NCBI RefSeq assembly: GCF_001426345.1
Contig: NZ_LMEM01000009.1
Span: 698,540-762,539, forward strand
Direction of reading: 5' to 3'
Source of the DNA: Devosia sp. Root436
GTDB lineage: Bacteria > Pseudomonadota > Alphaproteobacteria > Rhizobiales > Devosiaceae
Length of the DNA: 64,000 bases
Shown here in pieces: positions 46,702-55,713 of this stretch; position 1 is the stretch's first letter, and each line of letters opens with the position of its first letter. A model generated the notes under the pieces. The model was given only the letters and a program-made list of their open reading frames with translations. It made no database searches and had not been told where the DNA came from. The translations under genes and the position numbers were made by a program.

Positions 46702-48012
46702 CTACCCCCGCAACCCCGACCAGGCCGGATCGGACGCGTAGCTTTCCGTCGGGATCGTGAGAAGGTTGCGGCCCCAGATGTCGACGCTCATCAGCTTGGG
46801 GCCGTCATTGCCGCCCGGATCCTGGAAGAACATGATGACGCGGCCATTGGGTGCCCAGGTGGGGCCTTCGGCGTGGAAGCTCGAATAGAGCATGCGCTCG
46901 CCCGAGCCATCCGGGTTCATGATGCCGATATTGAACTGGCCGCCCGATTGGCGGGTGAAGGCGATCAGATCGCCCTTGGGCGACCAGACCGGGGTGGAAT
47001 AGAGGCCCTGGCCGAAGCTGATGCGCTGGGCGTTACCGCCGCCCGAGCCCATCATGTAGATCTGCGGCGAGCCGCCACGATCGCTTTCAAAGACGATGCG
47101 GCTCCCATCCGGCGAATAGGACGGGCCGGTATCGATGGCCGCGCCGGAGGTGAGCTGCTGCGGCGTGCCGCCGCCGGTGCCCACCGCATAGATATTGGTG
47201 GCGCCGCCCTGTTCCACCGAGAAGACCACGGTACCGCCATCGGGCGAAAAGCGCGGGGCGAAGGTCATGGCGCCGACATTGGCCAGCCGCTGCTGGCGGC
47301 CGGTCGAGAGTTGCAGCAGGTAGACCTGCGGATTGCCGTCGGCGAAGTTCATATAGGTCACCATGTCGCCATTGGGGGCGAAGCGCGGCGTCATCGCCAT
47401 GGTCGATCCATCGGTCAGATACTGCACATTGGCGCCATCCTGATCCATGATGGCGAGGCGCCGCACGCGATTGGCCTTGGGGCCGCTTTCGGCGGTGTAG
47501 ATGACGCGGGTATCGAAATAGCCGGTGCTGCCGGCCAGCGATTCATAGATCGCGTCCGAGATGATGTGGCCGACGCGGCGCGCCGAATTGGGATCGGTAT
47601 TGTAGCTCTTGCCGACGACCTGGGCGGCCTGCTGGGTATCCCAGACGCGTACCGAGGACGAGATTTGCCCGCCGCGCTCCACCCCGCCCATGACCAGCGC
47701 ATCGACATTGGCGGTGCGCCAGGTGTTGAAATCGGGCGTGTTGTTGACATCGCCCACCTGCACCGGCAGCGAGGCCGGGTCGAGCGGCAGGAACAGGCCC
47801 GACCGGCGCAGGTTGTTGCGCACGATATCGGCGATTTCCTTGCCGAAGGCCGGGTCGGACGAGGCGAAATCGGGAATGGCGATCGGCAGCGGCTGGAAAT
47901 TGGCGCCTTCCACCACGATACGCAACTGCGCCATCGCCATCGAGGAGCCGGCCAGCAGGGCCCCGCCAGCCAGGCCGAGCTTGAGCGCGTTGCGCCGGGT
48001 CAAAAGGGTCAT
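46702..48012 (-). CDS. tolB: Tol-Pal translocation protein TolB
   Basis: 436 residues: signal region, TolB N-terminal domain (IAIPDFASSDPAFGKEIADIVRNNLRRSGLF) and a beta-propeller of five to six PD40 repeats (MTPRFAPNGDMVTYMNF, FAPRFSPDGGTVVFSVE, PSYSPDGSRIVFESDRGG, PVWSPKGDLIAFTRQ, PTWAPNGRVIMFF). Periplasmic, binds Pal. The signal region is TRRNALKLGLAGGALLAG, with a twin-arginine-like pair, unusual for TolB, which is normally Sec-exported. Follows tolA after 63 bp. Confidence 0.95.
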   Translation of the reverse strand: MTLLTRRNALKLGLAGGALLAGSSMAMAQLRIVVEGANFQPLPIAIPDFASSDPAFGKEIADIVRNNLRRSGLFLPLDPASLPVQVGDVNNTPDFNTWRTANVDALVMGGVERGGQISSSVRVWDTQQAAQVVGKSYNTDPNSARRVGHIISDAIYESLAGSTGYFDTRVIYTAESGPKANRVRRLAIMDQDGANVQYLTDGSTMAMTPRFAPNGDMVTYMNFADGNPQVYLLQLSTGRQQRLANVGAMTFAPRFSPDGGTVVFSVEQGGATNIYAVGTGGGTPQQLTSGAAIDTGPSYSPDGSRIVFESDRGGSPQIYMMGSGGGNAQRISFGQGLYSTPVWSPKGDLIAFTRQSGGQFNIGIMNPDGSGERMLYSSFHAEGPTWAPNGRVIMFFQDPGGNDGPKLMSVDIWGRNLLTIPTESYASDPAWSGLRG

Positions 48013-48075
48013 ATCAGGTCTCCATTCTCCGCCATCGGCAGGCATTCTGCCCGCCAGACGTGCCAAATCCAAAAA

Positions 48076-49188
48076 TCACGGCCGCAGTTCCACGTCGATC
48101 TGCCGCCATTCGTCATACGCATCCGCCGAGAGGCGGTAGGGCCCGCAATTCGTCACCGCGCGCTGCGCCGCACGGGCAATGGCGCCGCCGGCCGGCGAGG
48201 CATCGGCCGAGATGATGGCCGGAATGCCATTGACCGTGCCGTCCGGGTTGAGGCTCACCATCAGCCGCACATTGAGGCCGCTGTTGATGTCGCTGGGCAA
48301 AAGGTTCCAGCATTGCTTGATCTGGCCCACCAGTCCGTCGATCTCCGACCGGCTGAGCCGCGCCGAGGTGCCGTCCGTGTCGCCCAAGGTCGGCGTGCCG
48401 CCCTGCCCGGTCGTGCCGCCGGTGGTGTTGTCGTTGTTGATGATGGCGGAAATATCGTCGGCCAGCGACGCATCGAGCTGCGGCGTCGGCTGCTGTTGCT
48501 GGGCCTGCTGGACGGCAGCCTGGCGCTTGCGCTCCTCTTCCTCGCGCTTCTTGCGCTCGGCCTCGGCCGCAGCGAACTGCTGGCGCTTCTGTTCGAGATT
48601 GGCCGGACGGCTTGCCGGCACCGGCGCCGCCACCTGCGGGGTGGGCGGCTCGGGCTCGGGTTCCGGCTCGGGCTCAGCTTCGGGGACCGGCTCCGGGATC
48701 GGCTCGGGCGTCGGGGTCGGCGCCGGAACGGGCGCCGGCGTGGGCCGCGTGGCGGGCACCGGGGGGGCGACCGGTTCGGGTGTCGGCTCGGGTTCGGGAG
48801 CGGGTTCAGGCTCCGGCGCCGGAACAGGCTCGGGTTCCGGCTCGGGCGTGGGTTCCGGGGTGGTTTCGGGGGCCGGCGCGGTATTGGTCACCGGGGCCGG
48901 CGTCGGAATATCGGCCGGCGAGGGCGTCACCTGGTCTTCTTCGGTATTGCCGGTGGGCTGGGCCAGTTCGGCTTGCCTGTCGTCTTCGACGATGGAAGGC
49001 GTATCGGTCTCGACGATTTCGCTATCGAGCTGGCCGGCGCGGATATTGGAAAATTCCTCGATCGGCACCAGGTCGACCGAGATCGACTCCACCGCCGGCG
49101 TCAGCGGCTCGGCAAACCCCAGATTGATGAGGCCGATAGTCAGCACAGCGATGTGGGCGACGATCGAAACCGCAAGGCCGGTACGCAC
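48076..49188 (-). CDS. tolA: Cell envelope protein TolA
   Basis: 370 residues: N-terminal membrane anchor (near 5-25, [21 protein letters not shown]), a long Pro/Glu/Ala-rich domain II (about 95-190, repeated PEPEPEP-type units), a coiled stretch ([23 protein letters not shown]) and the C-terminal TolA/TonB-like domain ([12 protein letters not shown] ... [18 protein letters not shown]). It spans the periplasm to link TolQR with TolB and Pal. Domain II is Pro-rich rather than the Ala/Lys helix of E. coli. Confidence 0.93.
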   Translation of the reverse strand: MRTGLAVSIVAHIAVLTIGLINLGFAEPLTPAVESISVDLVPIEEFSNIRAGQLDSEIVETDTPSIVEDDRQAELAQPTGNTEEDQVTPSPADIPTPAPVTNTAPAPETTPEPTPEPEPEPVPAPEPEPAPEPEPTPEPVAPPVPATRPTPAPVPAPTPTPEPIPEPVPEAEPEPEPEPEPPTPQVAAPVPASRPANLEQKRQQFAAAEAERKKREEEERKRQAAVQQAQQQQPTPQLDASLADDISAIINNDNTTGGTTGQGGTPTLGDTDGTSARLSRSEIDGLVGQIKQCWNLLPSDINSGLNVRLMVSLNPDGTVNGIPAIISADASPAGGAIARAAQRAVTNCGPYRLSADAYDEWRQIDVELRP

Positions 49189-49192
49189 TGGA

Positions 49193-49639
49193 CTAGCCCG
49201 GCTCTTTCTCGGTGATGAGGCCGATCTTGGTGAAGCCGGCCGCCGAGAGAATGCCCATGACCCGCATCACCGAGCCGTAATTGGCGGTGGTGTCGCCGCG
49301 CAGGAAGATGCGGTCCTCGGTGCCATTGGTGGCGAGCGCCGATACGGCCGGGACAAGTTCGGCTTCGGCCACGACATCCTCGCCGACATAGATCGTGCCG
49401 TCCGGCGTCACCGCCACGGTGATCGGCTGGGTCTGGCTCGGCATTTCGTTGGCTGCGGTCTGCGGCAGGTCGATGGGCACGCCGGCCGTCATCATCGGCG
49501 CGGCCACCATGAAGATGATGAGCAGCACCAGCATGACGTCCACCATCGGCGTCACGTTGATCTCGCTCATGATCGCCTTCTTCTGGCGGCGCCGACGGCG
49601 CCCGCCGCCGCCACCGCCTGCCGTGGCACCCATGCCCAT
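49193..49639 (-). CDS. tolR: Tol-Pal system protein TolR
   Basis: 148 residues of the ExbD/TolR family: a Gly/Arg-rich cytoplasmic start ([16 protein letters not shown]), one membrane helix with the proton-pathway Asp in [17 protein letters not shown] (near 34-50), and a periplasmic domain ending [15 protein letters not shown] at 49639 has AAGGAG eight bases upstream and begins 1 bp after the tolQ stop. Confidence 0.95.
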   Translation of the reverse strand: MGMGATAGGGGGGRRRRRQKKAIMSEINVTPMVDVMLVLLIIFMVAAPMMTAGVPIDLPQTAANEMPSQTQPITVAVTPDGTIYVGEDVVAEAELVPAVSALATNGTEDRIFLRGDTTANYGSVMRVMGILSAAGFTKIGLITEKEPG

Positions 49640-49640
49640 G

Positions 49641-50351
49641 TCAGCGGCTCCTTGCTTCGAGCTGGCGGCTGAGAATGGTGGAGAATTCGTCGGCAAAGCC
49701 TTCCAGCCGCCCGATCATCTTGCCGGCATCGGAGCTCAGCTTGTTATAGGCGATAACCGCCGGAATGGCGGCAACCAGGCCGATGGCCGTGGCGAACAGG
49801 GCCTCGGCGATGGGGCCCGCGACCACGGCAAGGTTGGTGCTCGAGGAAGCGGCAATGGCGGTAAAGGCATTCATGATGCCCCAGACGGTGCCGAAAAGGC
49901 CGATGAAGGGGCCGGCCGAACCGATGGTGGCGAGAAAGCCGAGGCGCTTTTCCAGATGCTCGCTTTCGCGGGCAATGGCCACATCGAGCACTTTGTCGAG
50001 CCGCTGCTGCATGCCCACGAAGCTGGCGGCGTTCTGCTCGTGGCTGCGCTTCCACTCCTTCATGGCGGCGACGAACACCGCCCCGAGCCCGCCCGAAGTC
50101 TTTTCGGACTGCTGCTGATAGAGCTCCTCCAGCGACTGGCCGGACCAGAATACGCGCTCGAAGCGGTTCATCTCCGCTTGGGTGCGGCGATAGGTGATGG
50201 TCTTGTCGATGATGATGGCCCAGCACCAGATCGAGGCCCCGAGCAGGCCGAGCATCACTGCCTTGACGATCCAGTCGGCAGCCCAGAACAGCCCCCAGAT
50301 GGAGAAATCGGTGTGCGGAGCAACCGCTCCCACAGCGTCCATGGCTTCCAT
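49641..50351 (-). CDS. tolQ: Tol-Pal system protein TolQ
   Basis: 236 residues of the MotA/TolQ/ExbB proton-channel family with three membrane helices (near 24-48, 133-158, 172-195). The conserved LGFLATIGSAGPFIGLFGTVWGIMNAF and AGPIAEALFATAIGLVAAIPAVIAYN segments hold the Thr/Pro residues of the proton path. ATG at 50351 with AAGGGA seven bases upstream. First gene of tolQRAB. Confidence 0.96.
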   Translation of the reverse strand: MEAMDAVGAVAPHTDFSIWGLFWAADWIVKAVMLGLLGASIWCWAIIIDKTITYRRTQAEMNRFERVFWSGQSLEELYQQQSEKTSGGLGAVFVAAMKEWKRSHEQNAASFVGMQQRLDKVLDVAIARESEHLEKRLGFLATIGSAGPFIGLFGTVWGIMNAFTAIAASSSTNLAVVAGPIAEALFATAIGLVAAIPAVIAYNKLSSDAGKMIGRLEGFADEFSTILSRQLEARSR

Positions 50352-50470
50352 GTCGTGATCCCTTTTGGCCCGGTTCGCTTGACCGACCCTCAAGCATCAG
50401 GCGATGGGGTCGAAATCTGTCAAAATTAAGAGAAATGCCCGGCAAACCGGCCCTTTGCGAGCCGGCTCCC

Positions 50471-50482
50471 GGACACGTGTCC
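50471..50482. promoter_or_regulatory. Palindrome in the tolQ / CHRD-gene divergent gap
   Basis: GGACACGTGTCC is a perfect 12-bp palindrome in the 262-bp gap between the divergent tolQ and CHRD genes. It could be an operator; no regulator can be named. Confidence 0.3.
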
Positions 50483-50613
50483 GCTTTGCCGCAATTATGG
50501 TCAAGAAGAAGTTAAGAAAGAGAGTCGGGGCAACAAGCTGTGAAGGAACGTCAGCCCCTGGAGCCCGTTGATCGGCAGGCGCCGATCCCGGCGCGTTCCA
50601 CAGGAGGAAGCTC

Positions 50614-51051
50614 ATGACGATTCGTATCGCGTCCCTGGCCGCCATCACGTCGGTAGCAATGCTGCTGGCTGCCCCGGCCTATGCCGAAATGCTCAACATG
50701 ACGGCCGAACTCACCGGCGCCGCCGAGGTTCCTGCCAATGATTCCGCCGGCACGGGCACGCTTGAAGCCACCTATGACACCGAAACCATGATGTTCACCT
50801 GGGCGGTCAACTATGAGGGGCTGACCGGCGATGCCACCGCCGCGCATTTCCACGGCCCGGCCGCTGCCGACGCCACTGCCGGCCCCGTAGTCCCGATCGA
50901 TGGCGATCTCGCCAGCCCGATCGAGGGCTCGGCCACCCTGACCGAGGAGCAGGCAACCCAGTTGCAGGACGGGCTGTGGTATTTCAACGTCCACACCGCC
51001 AAATATCCCGATGGCGAAATCCGGGGCCAGGTGACGGCTGCGGCGATGTAA
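50614..51051 (+). CDS. Exported CHRD-domain protein
   Basis: 145 residues with a signal peptide (SVAMLLAAPAYAEM) and a complete CHRD domain: ELTGAAEVPANDSAGTGTLEATYD, AAHFHGPAAADATAGPVVP, and LWYFNVHTAKYPDGEIRGQV. CHRD domains occur in chordin and in many bacterial secreted proteins of unknown role. CACAGGAGGAAGCTC before the ATG is a strong ribosome site. It interrupts the usual ybgC-tolQ adjacency on the opposite strand, suggesting a later insertion. Confidence 0.9.
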   Translation: MTIRIASLAAITSVAMLLAAPAYAEMLNMTAELTGAAEVPANDSAGTGTLEATYDTETMMFTWAVNYEGLTGDATAAHFHGPAAADATAGPVVPIDGDLASPIEGSATLTEEQATQLQDGLWYFNVHTAKYPDGEIRGQVTAAAM

Positions 51052-51053
51052 CG

Positions 51054-51085
51054 AAAAAGGGGACCGGTCAGTCGGTCCCCTTTTT
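51054..51085. terminator. Bidirectional terminator between the CHRD gene and ybgC
   Basis: AAAAAGGGGACCG, six-base loop, CGGTCCCCTTTTT: a symmetric hairpin flanked by A and T runs, between convergent stops. Confidence 0.93.
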
Positions 51086-51475
51086 AGCGGCAAGCGCCCT
51101 GATGGCGGCAGGCATTCGCGCCGGGCCGCCACTGGTCCTGATGGCCACGACGACCACGCCGGCCCGCGTCAGCACCGCGCCATCACGCAGAATGGCCTGC
51201 GCCAGCGTCAGCCGCGCGCCGCTGACTGCGGCGATTTCGGTCGTCACGGTGAGCAGGTCATCGATATGGGCGGCACCATCGAAGGCGATATCCATCGAGC
51301 GGACGGCAAAGGCCAGGCCCTGCGCGGCCAGTTCGGAATGGTGGATGCCCTCGTCGCGCAGGAATTCGGTGCGGCCGCGCTCGAAGAATTTGAGATAGGC
51401 GGCGTGATAGACATTGCCCGAAAAATCGGTGTCTTCGTAATAGATGCGGACGGGGAAACTGTGAGCCCGGCTCAT
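51068..51475 (-). CDS. ybgC: Acyl-CoA thioesterase YbgC
   Basis: 135-residue hot-dog-fold thioesterase with the 4HBT active-site motif YYEDTDFSGNVYHAAYLKFFERGR (Asp near 13-18), characteristic of YbgC, which is regularly encoded next to tolQ. It hydrolyses acyl-CoA thioesters. The ATG at 51475 overlaps the stop of the PIN-like gene (ATGA); its 3' end overlaps the terminator at 51054-51085. Confidence 0.93.
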   Translation of the reverse strand: MSRAHSFPVRIYYEDTDFSGNVYHAAYLKFFERGRTEFLRDEGIHHSELAAQGLAFAVRSMDIAFDGAAHIDDLLTVTTEIAAVSGARLTLAQAILRDGAVLTRAGVVVVAIRTSGGPARMPAAIRALAAKKGTD

Positions 51476-52113
51476 ACAAACAGCCCTCCCCAAGGCTTGA
51501 AATGTTGCCACCATTCTACTGGTGTCATTATCCTTACCGGGACATTCAGCAGCCGCTCACGATGCCGAACGATCGTCCTGCGGTCCGCGGTACAGAAGGT
51601 GTCGCAGCCTAGACCGACAGCGTTTCCGATAAGTTCACGGTCTGGCATGTCCTGTAGGGCTGACAGGAATGGAGCGTCCACAGAGCGGCGGCCTAGATCA
51701 TTTGCGTGAGCATAACTTTCGTTGTGAGTAAGAAGCAGATCTCTGGCGTAGTCGAGTAGGTCAGCTCGCAAATTAGCATCCGGCGTATTGGCGATCTCGT
51801 CTAGCGCCCTCGGTGAGGTGGTAACGACCCAATTCGCACGGGCCCCAACTTGCATAAGATGCATTAGCGCCTCGACGTCATGTGCACGAGTCTCAGCAAC
51901 ATCCTCCGGGATAGCTTCACCTTCGAAGACGCAGTTGCCATACTTCACAAGAAGGTTCACCACGCTCGTATCGAGGAAGATGCGAAGTGGCACGGAATCC
52001 CACGGGTATCGCGCGCAGTCTTCCGAGTGCTCCCCCTCCGCACGGTACATCAACCATCGACCCCGCGCCGCGTCCCAGTGTTCGAGCGTACGACGTGCGA
52101 TTTTATGAGCCAT
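51472..52113 (-). CDS. PIN-like domain protein of unknown function, AT-richer
   Basis: 213 residues. After about 43 variable residues, RIFLDTSVVNLLVKYG (Asp48) looks like the first strand of a PIN nuclease; WVVTTSPRALDEIA and the ending GLGCDTFCTADRRTIVRHRERL, then VRIMTPVEWW fit later PIN elements with acidic residues, so an RNase is plausible. The coding DNA is visibly less GC-rich and uses codons unlike those of its neighbours, pointing to acquisition. Its stop overlaps the ybgC start by 4 bp. No partner antitoxin is adjacent, so it need not be a classical toxin. Confidence 0.65.
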   Translation of the reverse strand: MAHKIARRTLEHWDAARGRWLMYRAEGEHSEDCARYPWDSVPLRIFLDTSVVNLLVKYGNCVFEGEAIPEDVAETRAHDVEALMHLMQVGARANWVVTTSPRALDEIANTPDANLRADLLDYARDLLLTHNESYAHANDLGRRSVDAPFLSALQDMPDRELIGNAVGLGCDTFCTADRRTIVRHRERLLNVPVRIMTPVEWWQHFKPWGGLFV

Positions 52114-52148
52114 GGTTGCCTACCCCGCCGGCAATGGGATCGCCCGGG

Positions 52149-52655
52149 TCATTCCACCGCCTCGCCTTCGTGGAACACGACATGCTCGGGCGCGCCGGAC
52201 AAAGCCCGCAACCGCGCCGGCAGCCAGGGCGGCAGCAGGCACGCCTCTTTCAGCGCCGGTCCCTCAAGCGGCAGCCAGGAAAATTGCAGCAGGTGCCCTT
52301 CATCCTCGCGCACGAGGAAAGGCTGCTGGCCGCCGGGCCGCACAGTTTCGGGCAGGTCGATGGCATAGATGAAACCGAGCTCGTGATAGCGGTCGCCCTC
52401 GCGGCCATAAAAGCTCTCCGAGGTAAAAAGCAGCGAGCCGACCTCGATCGGCATGACCAGTTCCTCGGCCATTTCACGCACCAGCGCGACATTGCTGGGC
52501 TCGCCCATCTCGACGCGGCCGCCCGGCAGCATGCAGTAGCTGTCATCGTCCTCGCGGCAGACCAGCACATGCCCGTCGCGGATGGCGACGCCGGCCACCC
52601 GATAGTTGAAGCAGGTGCCCCCGACCGGAAAGCTCAGCAGGATTCGCGCACTCAT
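52149..52655 (-). CDS. Nudix hydrolase
   Basis: 168 residues with a Nudix box from residue 46: GRVEMGE then REMAEEL (G-x5-E-x7-REUxEE). The usual Gly after EE is replaced by Val. Substrate is unknown; it hydrolyses some nucleoside-diphosphate-linked compound. Its ATG overlaps the ruvB stop by 4 bp, so it is coupled to the ruv operon. Confidence 0.9.
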   Translation of the reverse strand: MSARILLSFPVGGTCFNYRVAGVAIRDGHVLVCREDDDSYCMLPGGRVEMGEPSNVALVREMAEELVMPIEVGSLLFTSESFYGREGDRYHELGFIYAIDLPETVRPGGQQPFLVREDEGHLLQFSWLPLEGPALKEACLLPPWLPARLRALSGAPEHVVFHEGEAVE

Positions 52656-53692
52656 TCCGCCTCCGGCTCCTCGAACAGGCTCGCCTGCAGGCCGACAAAG
52701 CCCTGCGGCACGACTTTGCCCAGATGCTGGAAGGCGGTGCCGGTGAGCATGCGGCCGCGCGGGGTGCGCTGGATGAACCCCTGCTGGATCAGATAGGGCT
52801 CGACGATTTCTTCGATGGCGTCGCGCGGCTCACTCAGCGCCGCGGCAATGGTCTCGATGCCCACCGGGCCGCCATTGTAGAAATCGGCGATGGTGGTGAG
52901 ATAGCGCCGGTCGAGCTGGTCGAGCCCGCGCGCATCGACATCGAGCCGCAGCAGCGCCTTGTCGGCAATGGCGCGGGTGATCTCGCCCGAGCCGTCGACC
53001 AGCGCGAAATCGGTGACCCGGCGCAAAAGCCGCCCGGCAATGCGCGGCGTGCCGCGGGAACGGCGGGCGATTTCCATCGCCCCGTCGGGTGCCATCGGCA
53101 TGCCGAGCAGCCGCGCGCCGCGCTGCACGATCTGCACCAGTTCCTCGGGCGTATAGAAATTGAGCCGCACCGGAATGCCGAAGCGGTCACGCAGCGGCGT
53201 GGTGAGGAGGCCCGCACGGGTGGTCGCGCCGACCAGCGTGAACTTGGCCAGGTCGATGCGCACCGAACGGGCGGCCGGGCCCTCGCCGATGATGAGATCG
53301 AGCTGGAAATCCTCCATCGCCGGATAGAGCACTTCCTCGATCGCCGGATTGAGCCGGTGGATTTCATCGATGAACAGCACGTCGCGCTCTTCGAGATTGG
53401 TCAGCAGCGCCGCCAGATCGCCCGCCTTGGCGATGACCGGACCGGACGTGGCGCGGAAGCCGACGCCCAGCTCGCGAGAAATGATCTGCGCCAGAGTGGT
53501 CTTGCCCAGCCCCGGCGGACCCACGAACAGCACATGATCGAGCGCCGTGCCGCGCTTCTTGGCCGCCTCGATGAAGACTTCAAGATTGGCCCGCGCCGCA
53601 GCCTGGCCGACAAATTCGGAAAAGCCCGAGGGACGCAGGGACACGTCGAGCGGATCGTCACGGCCGGCGGCAGGAGAGGTAAGGTCGGTCAC
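52652..53692 (-). CDS. ruvB: Holliday junction helicase motor RuvB
   Basis: 346 residues: Walker [13 protein letters not shown] near 58, Walker [10 protein letters not shown], sensor [18 protein letters not shown], arginine finger region, and a C-terminal winged helix ([17 protein letters not shown]). Drives branch migration with RuvA. The start is GTG at 53692, sharing GTGA with the stop of vapC, which is unusual because ruvA normally precedes ruvB directly. Confidence 0.97.
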   Translation of the reverse strand: MTDLTSPAAGRDDPLDVSLRPSGFSEFVGQAAARANLEVFIEAAKKRGTALDHVLFVGPPGLGKTTLAQIISRELGVGFRATSGPVIAKAGDLAALLTNLEERDVLFIDEIHRLNPAIEEVLYPAMEDFQLDLIIGEGPAARSVRIDLAKFTLVGATTRAGLLTTPLRDRFGIPVRLNFYTPEELVQIVQRGARLLGMPMAPDGAMEIARRSRGTPRIAGRLLRRVTDFALVDGSGEITRAIADKALLRLDVDARGLDQLDRRYLTTIADFYNGGPVGIETIAAALSEPRDAIEEIVEPYLIQQGFIQRTPRGRMLTGTAFQHLGKVVPQGFVGLQASLFEEPEAE

Positions 53693-54087
53693 GCAAGCAA
53701 TTCCATTCCGGGTAGGCGTTTGGCGGCATTGCGATCGAAGGTAGCCGTCTTGGACGCACCGGCATCCTCTGCCAGCGCTGCGATGATGGCATCCGAAATG
53801 TCGGCGTTGGCTTCGCGAGCAACCAGTACAGCGTTTTCTATGAGGTCACTGCGTTCGACCACGATATTTTCACTATCGAACAACCAGTCCATCGCGCCGT
53901 GAATGGCCTCGCTCGCATAGCCGTAGCTCTTGTCCAGAACCCAGGCAAACTCTGCAACAACCACCGAACTGACGAAAGCAGGATCGTCAGCGGACCGCTG
54001 TGCCATGAAGCGCGCAGCAGCATCCAGTTGAGCCGGGTTGTCGCGAACCAGCAAGCGCACCAGAACGTTGGTATCGACACCAATCAT
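53689..54087 (-). CDS. vapC: VapC-family PIN toxin
   Basis: 132-residue PIN-domain ribonuclease. Acidic residues expected for catalysis are D5 ([15 protein letters not shown]), E45 ([10 protein letters not shown]) and D97-D98 region ([14 protein letters not shown]), followed by [11 protein letters not shown]. VapC toxins cleave tRNA or rRNA. Its ATG shares one base with the vapB stop, and its stop overlaps the ruvB GTG, so it is joined into the ruv operon. Confidence 0.9.
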   Translation of the reverse strand: MIGVDTNVLVRLLVRDNPAQLDAAARFMAQRSADDPAFVSSVVVAEFAWVLDKSYGYASEAIHGAMDWLFDSENIVVERSDLIENAVLVAREANADISDAIIAALAEDAGASKTATFDRNAAKRLPGMELLA

Positions 54088-54368
54088 TATCCGTTGGACC
54101 GCTGCAGGCGCTCGTCCACCGCTCGGCCAATATCCTCGTTCATCTCTTCGATAGTCACGTGCCGACCGTTGGGAGGCGAACCAAGTGCGCCTGCAAAATC
54201 TTCCAGCCGCCTGGTCTTTGCCCGCACTGTCAAAACGCCATTATCGAGTCGCCACCTCAACGCCGTGCCGTCCTTGATACCCATCGCGTCCCGCACTTCC
54301 TTAGGGATGGTGGTTTGGCCCTTGCTGGTAACGGCAGACGAAGCCTCCAGGCGAAAAACCTTATTCAT
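54087..54368 (-). CDS. vapB: AbrB/VapB-family antitoxin
   Basis: 93 residues with an N-terminal SpoVT/AbrB swapped-hairpin DNA-binding fold (ASSAVTSKGQTTIPKEVRDAMGIKDG, near 8-33) and a C-terminal helix that should bind VapC (TIEEMNEDIGRAVDERL). The ATG at 54368 has GGAG seven bases upstream; a TTG two codons earlier is less likely. A palindromic operator lies just upstream. Confidence 0.9.
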   Translation of the reverse strand: MNKVFRLEASSAVTSKGQTTIPKEVRDAMGIKDGTALRWRLDNGVLTVRAKTRRLEDFAGALGSPPNGRHVTIEEMNEDIGRAVDERLQRSNG

Positions 54369-54382
54369 TGCCAAGCTCCATT

Positions 54383-54410
54383 TTCCTTACTTTCCAATTA
54401 TAGTAAGGAA
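54383..54410 (-). promoter_or_regulatory. VapB operator/promoter palindrome
   Basis: TTCCTTACT and AGTAAGGAA form a perfect 9-bp inverted repeat with a 10-base AT-rich spacer, 15 bp upstream of vapB and within 20-50 bp of the ruvA stop. This is the usual place for AbrB-type autoregulation, giving vapBC-ruvB its own promoter. Confidence 0.7.
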
Positions 54411-54429
54411 TCGTTACACAAACAAGGCG

Positions 54430-55047
54430 CTACACGCTCAACTCCCGCAGCCCCAGCCGGATCAGTTTTTCCGTGGCAATCCCGTCGCCCTCGCGCGCCA
54501 CGATGCGGGCCAGTGCCGCAGACGCCTGCGCCGAGGAATAACCCAGATTGGTCAGCGCCGAGACGGCATCGGTGATTGCCGACGGCGCCACGCCTTCGCC
54601 GAGCGCGGCCTGCAGACCCAACGTGCCGGCGTCGATGCCCGGGCCGGTGGGCGCCTTGCCCTTGAGTTCGGTGACGAGCCGCACGGCGAGCTTGGGGCCG
54701 ACGCCGTTGGCGCGGCCGATCATCGCCTTGTCCTGCAAAGCCACGGCGCTGGAGAGTTCGGCGGGTGACAGCACGGAGAGAATGGACAGCGCCACGCGGG
54801 CGCCGACGCCCTGCACGGTCATCAGCAGGTTGAACCAGCCCTTTTCGCCTTCGCTGGAAAAGCCATAGAGGCGGATCATGTCCTCGCGCACGATGGTCTC
54901 GATGAAGACCACCGCCGCCTCGCCGACGCGCGGCAGGGCCTGCAAGGTGCGGCTGGAACAGAAGGCTTCGTAGCAGACGCCGCCGCAATCGATCAGCACG
55001 AAATCGTCGCCGAAGCTGTCCACCAGCCCCTTGAGCTTGCCGATCAT
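54430..55047 (-). CDS. ruvA: Holliday junction DNA helicase subunit RuvA
   Basis: 205 residues: N-terminal OB fold ([31 protein letters not shown]), two helix-hairpin-helix motifs ([38 protein letters not shown]) and a C-terminal three-helix domain that binds RuvB ([22 protein letters not shown]). Overlaps ruvC by 4 bp. The VapBC genes separate it from ruvB. Confidence 0.97.
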   Translation of the reverse strand: MIGKLKGLVDSFGDDFVLIDCGGVCYEAFCSSRTLQALPRVGEAAVVFIETIVREDMIRLYGFSSEGEKGWFNLLMTVQGVGARVALSILSVLSPAELSSAVALQDKAMIGRANGVGPKLAVRLVTELKGKAPTGPGIDAGTLGLQAALGEGVAPSAITDAVSALTNLGYSSAQASAALARIVAREGDGIATEKLIRLGLRELSV

Positions 55048-55550
55048 ACCAGCGCCCTCAGCCGCTGGCTCGAAACCCGGTGATGGGCATGGCAGATGGC
55101 GATGGCCAGTGCATCGGCGGCGTCTGCGCCCTTGAAATCGGCCGCGGGCAGCAATGTCTTGACCATGAGCTGGATCTGTCCCTTGTCGGCATGGCCGGTG
55201 CCGACCACCGATTTCTTGACCAGGTTGGCGGCATATTCGGCGACCGGCAGGCCACGCGCCGCCGGCGTCAACAGGGCCACGCCACGCGCCTGCCCCAGGA
55301 TCAGCGCCGAGCGCGCCCCGGCATTGACGAAGGTTTCTTCCACCGCAGCCTCCTCGGGCGCGAACCGATCGAGCACCTCGCCCAGCCCTGTGAACAACAA
55401 GGCAAGACGTTCGGCCAGCGAACCATCGACATCAGGCGTCACCGTGCCCGATGCCACGAAGGTCAGCCGGTTGCCCTGTGTCTCGATGACGCCCCAGCCG
55501 CAGCGGCGCAGGCCGGGATCGATTCCGATGATTCGGGTAGCAGCACTCAT
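55044..55550 (-). CDS. ruvC: Holliday junction resolvase RuvC
   Basis: 168 residues from the ATG at 55550 (AGGA seven bases upstream). The RNase-H-like fold has catalytic acids in [15 protein letters not shown] (D near 11), VEETFVNAG (E near 71), and [18 protein letters not shown] (D near 143 and 146). Resolves Holliday junctions made accessible by RuvAB. First gene of the ruv operon. Confidence 0.97.
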   Translation of the reverse strand: MSAATRIIGIDPGLRRCGWGVIETQGNRLTFVASGTVTPDVDGSLAERLALLFTGLGEVLDRFAPEEAAVEETFVNAGARSALILGQARGVALLTPAARGLPVAEYAANLVKKSVVGTGHADKGQIQLMVKTLLPAADFKGADAADALAIAICHAHHRVSSQRLRALV

Positions 55551-55713
55551 GCGCTCATCCTTAATGATGCGCCGCCAGCCTACCAAGCCCAATGTGAACA
55601 AAAAGGCAACATAGCCGGTGGAAAACCGGGGATCGATAAAATCCTAGCCATCGCGCAAACACCATCTTCAAGCCGCGTCCCTAGTTTGATCAGCGGGAAT
55701 GCAGGGGCAAAGC

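Noticed and set aside
46873..49215. A 780-residue open frame on the plus strand
   Set aside because: Antisense to tolB and tolA, both of which are unmistakable; composition mirrors the opposite strand.
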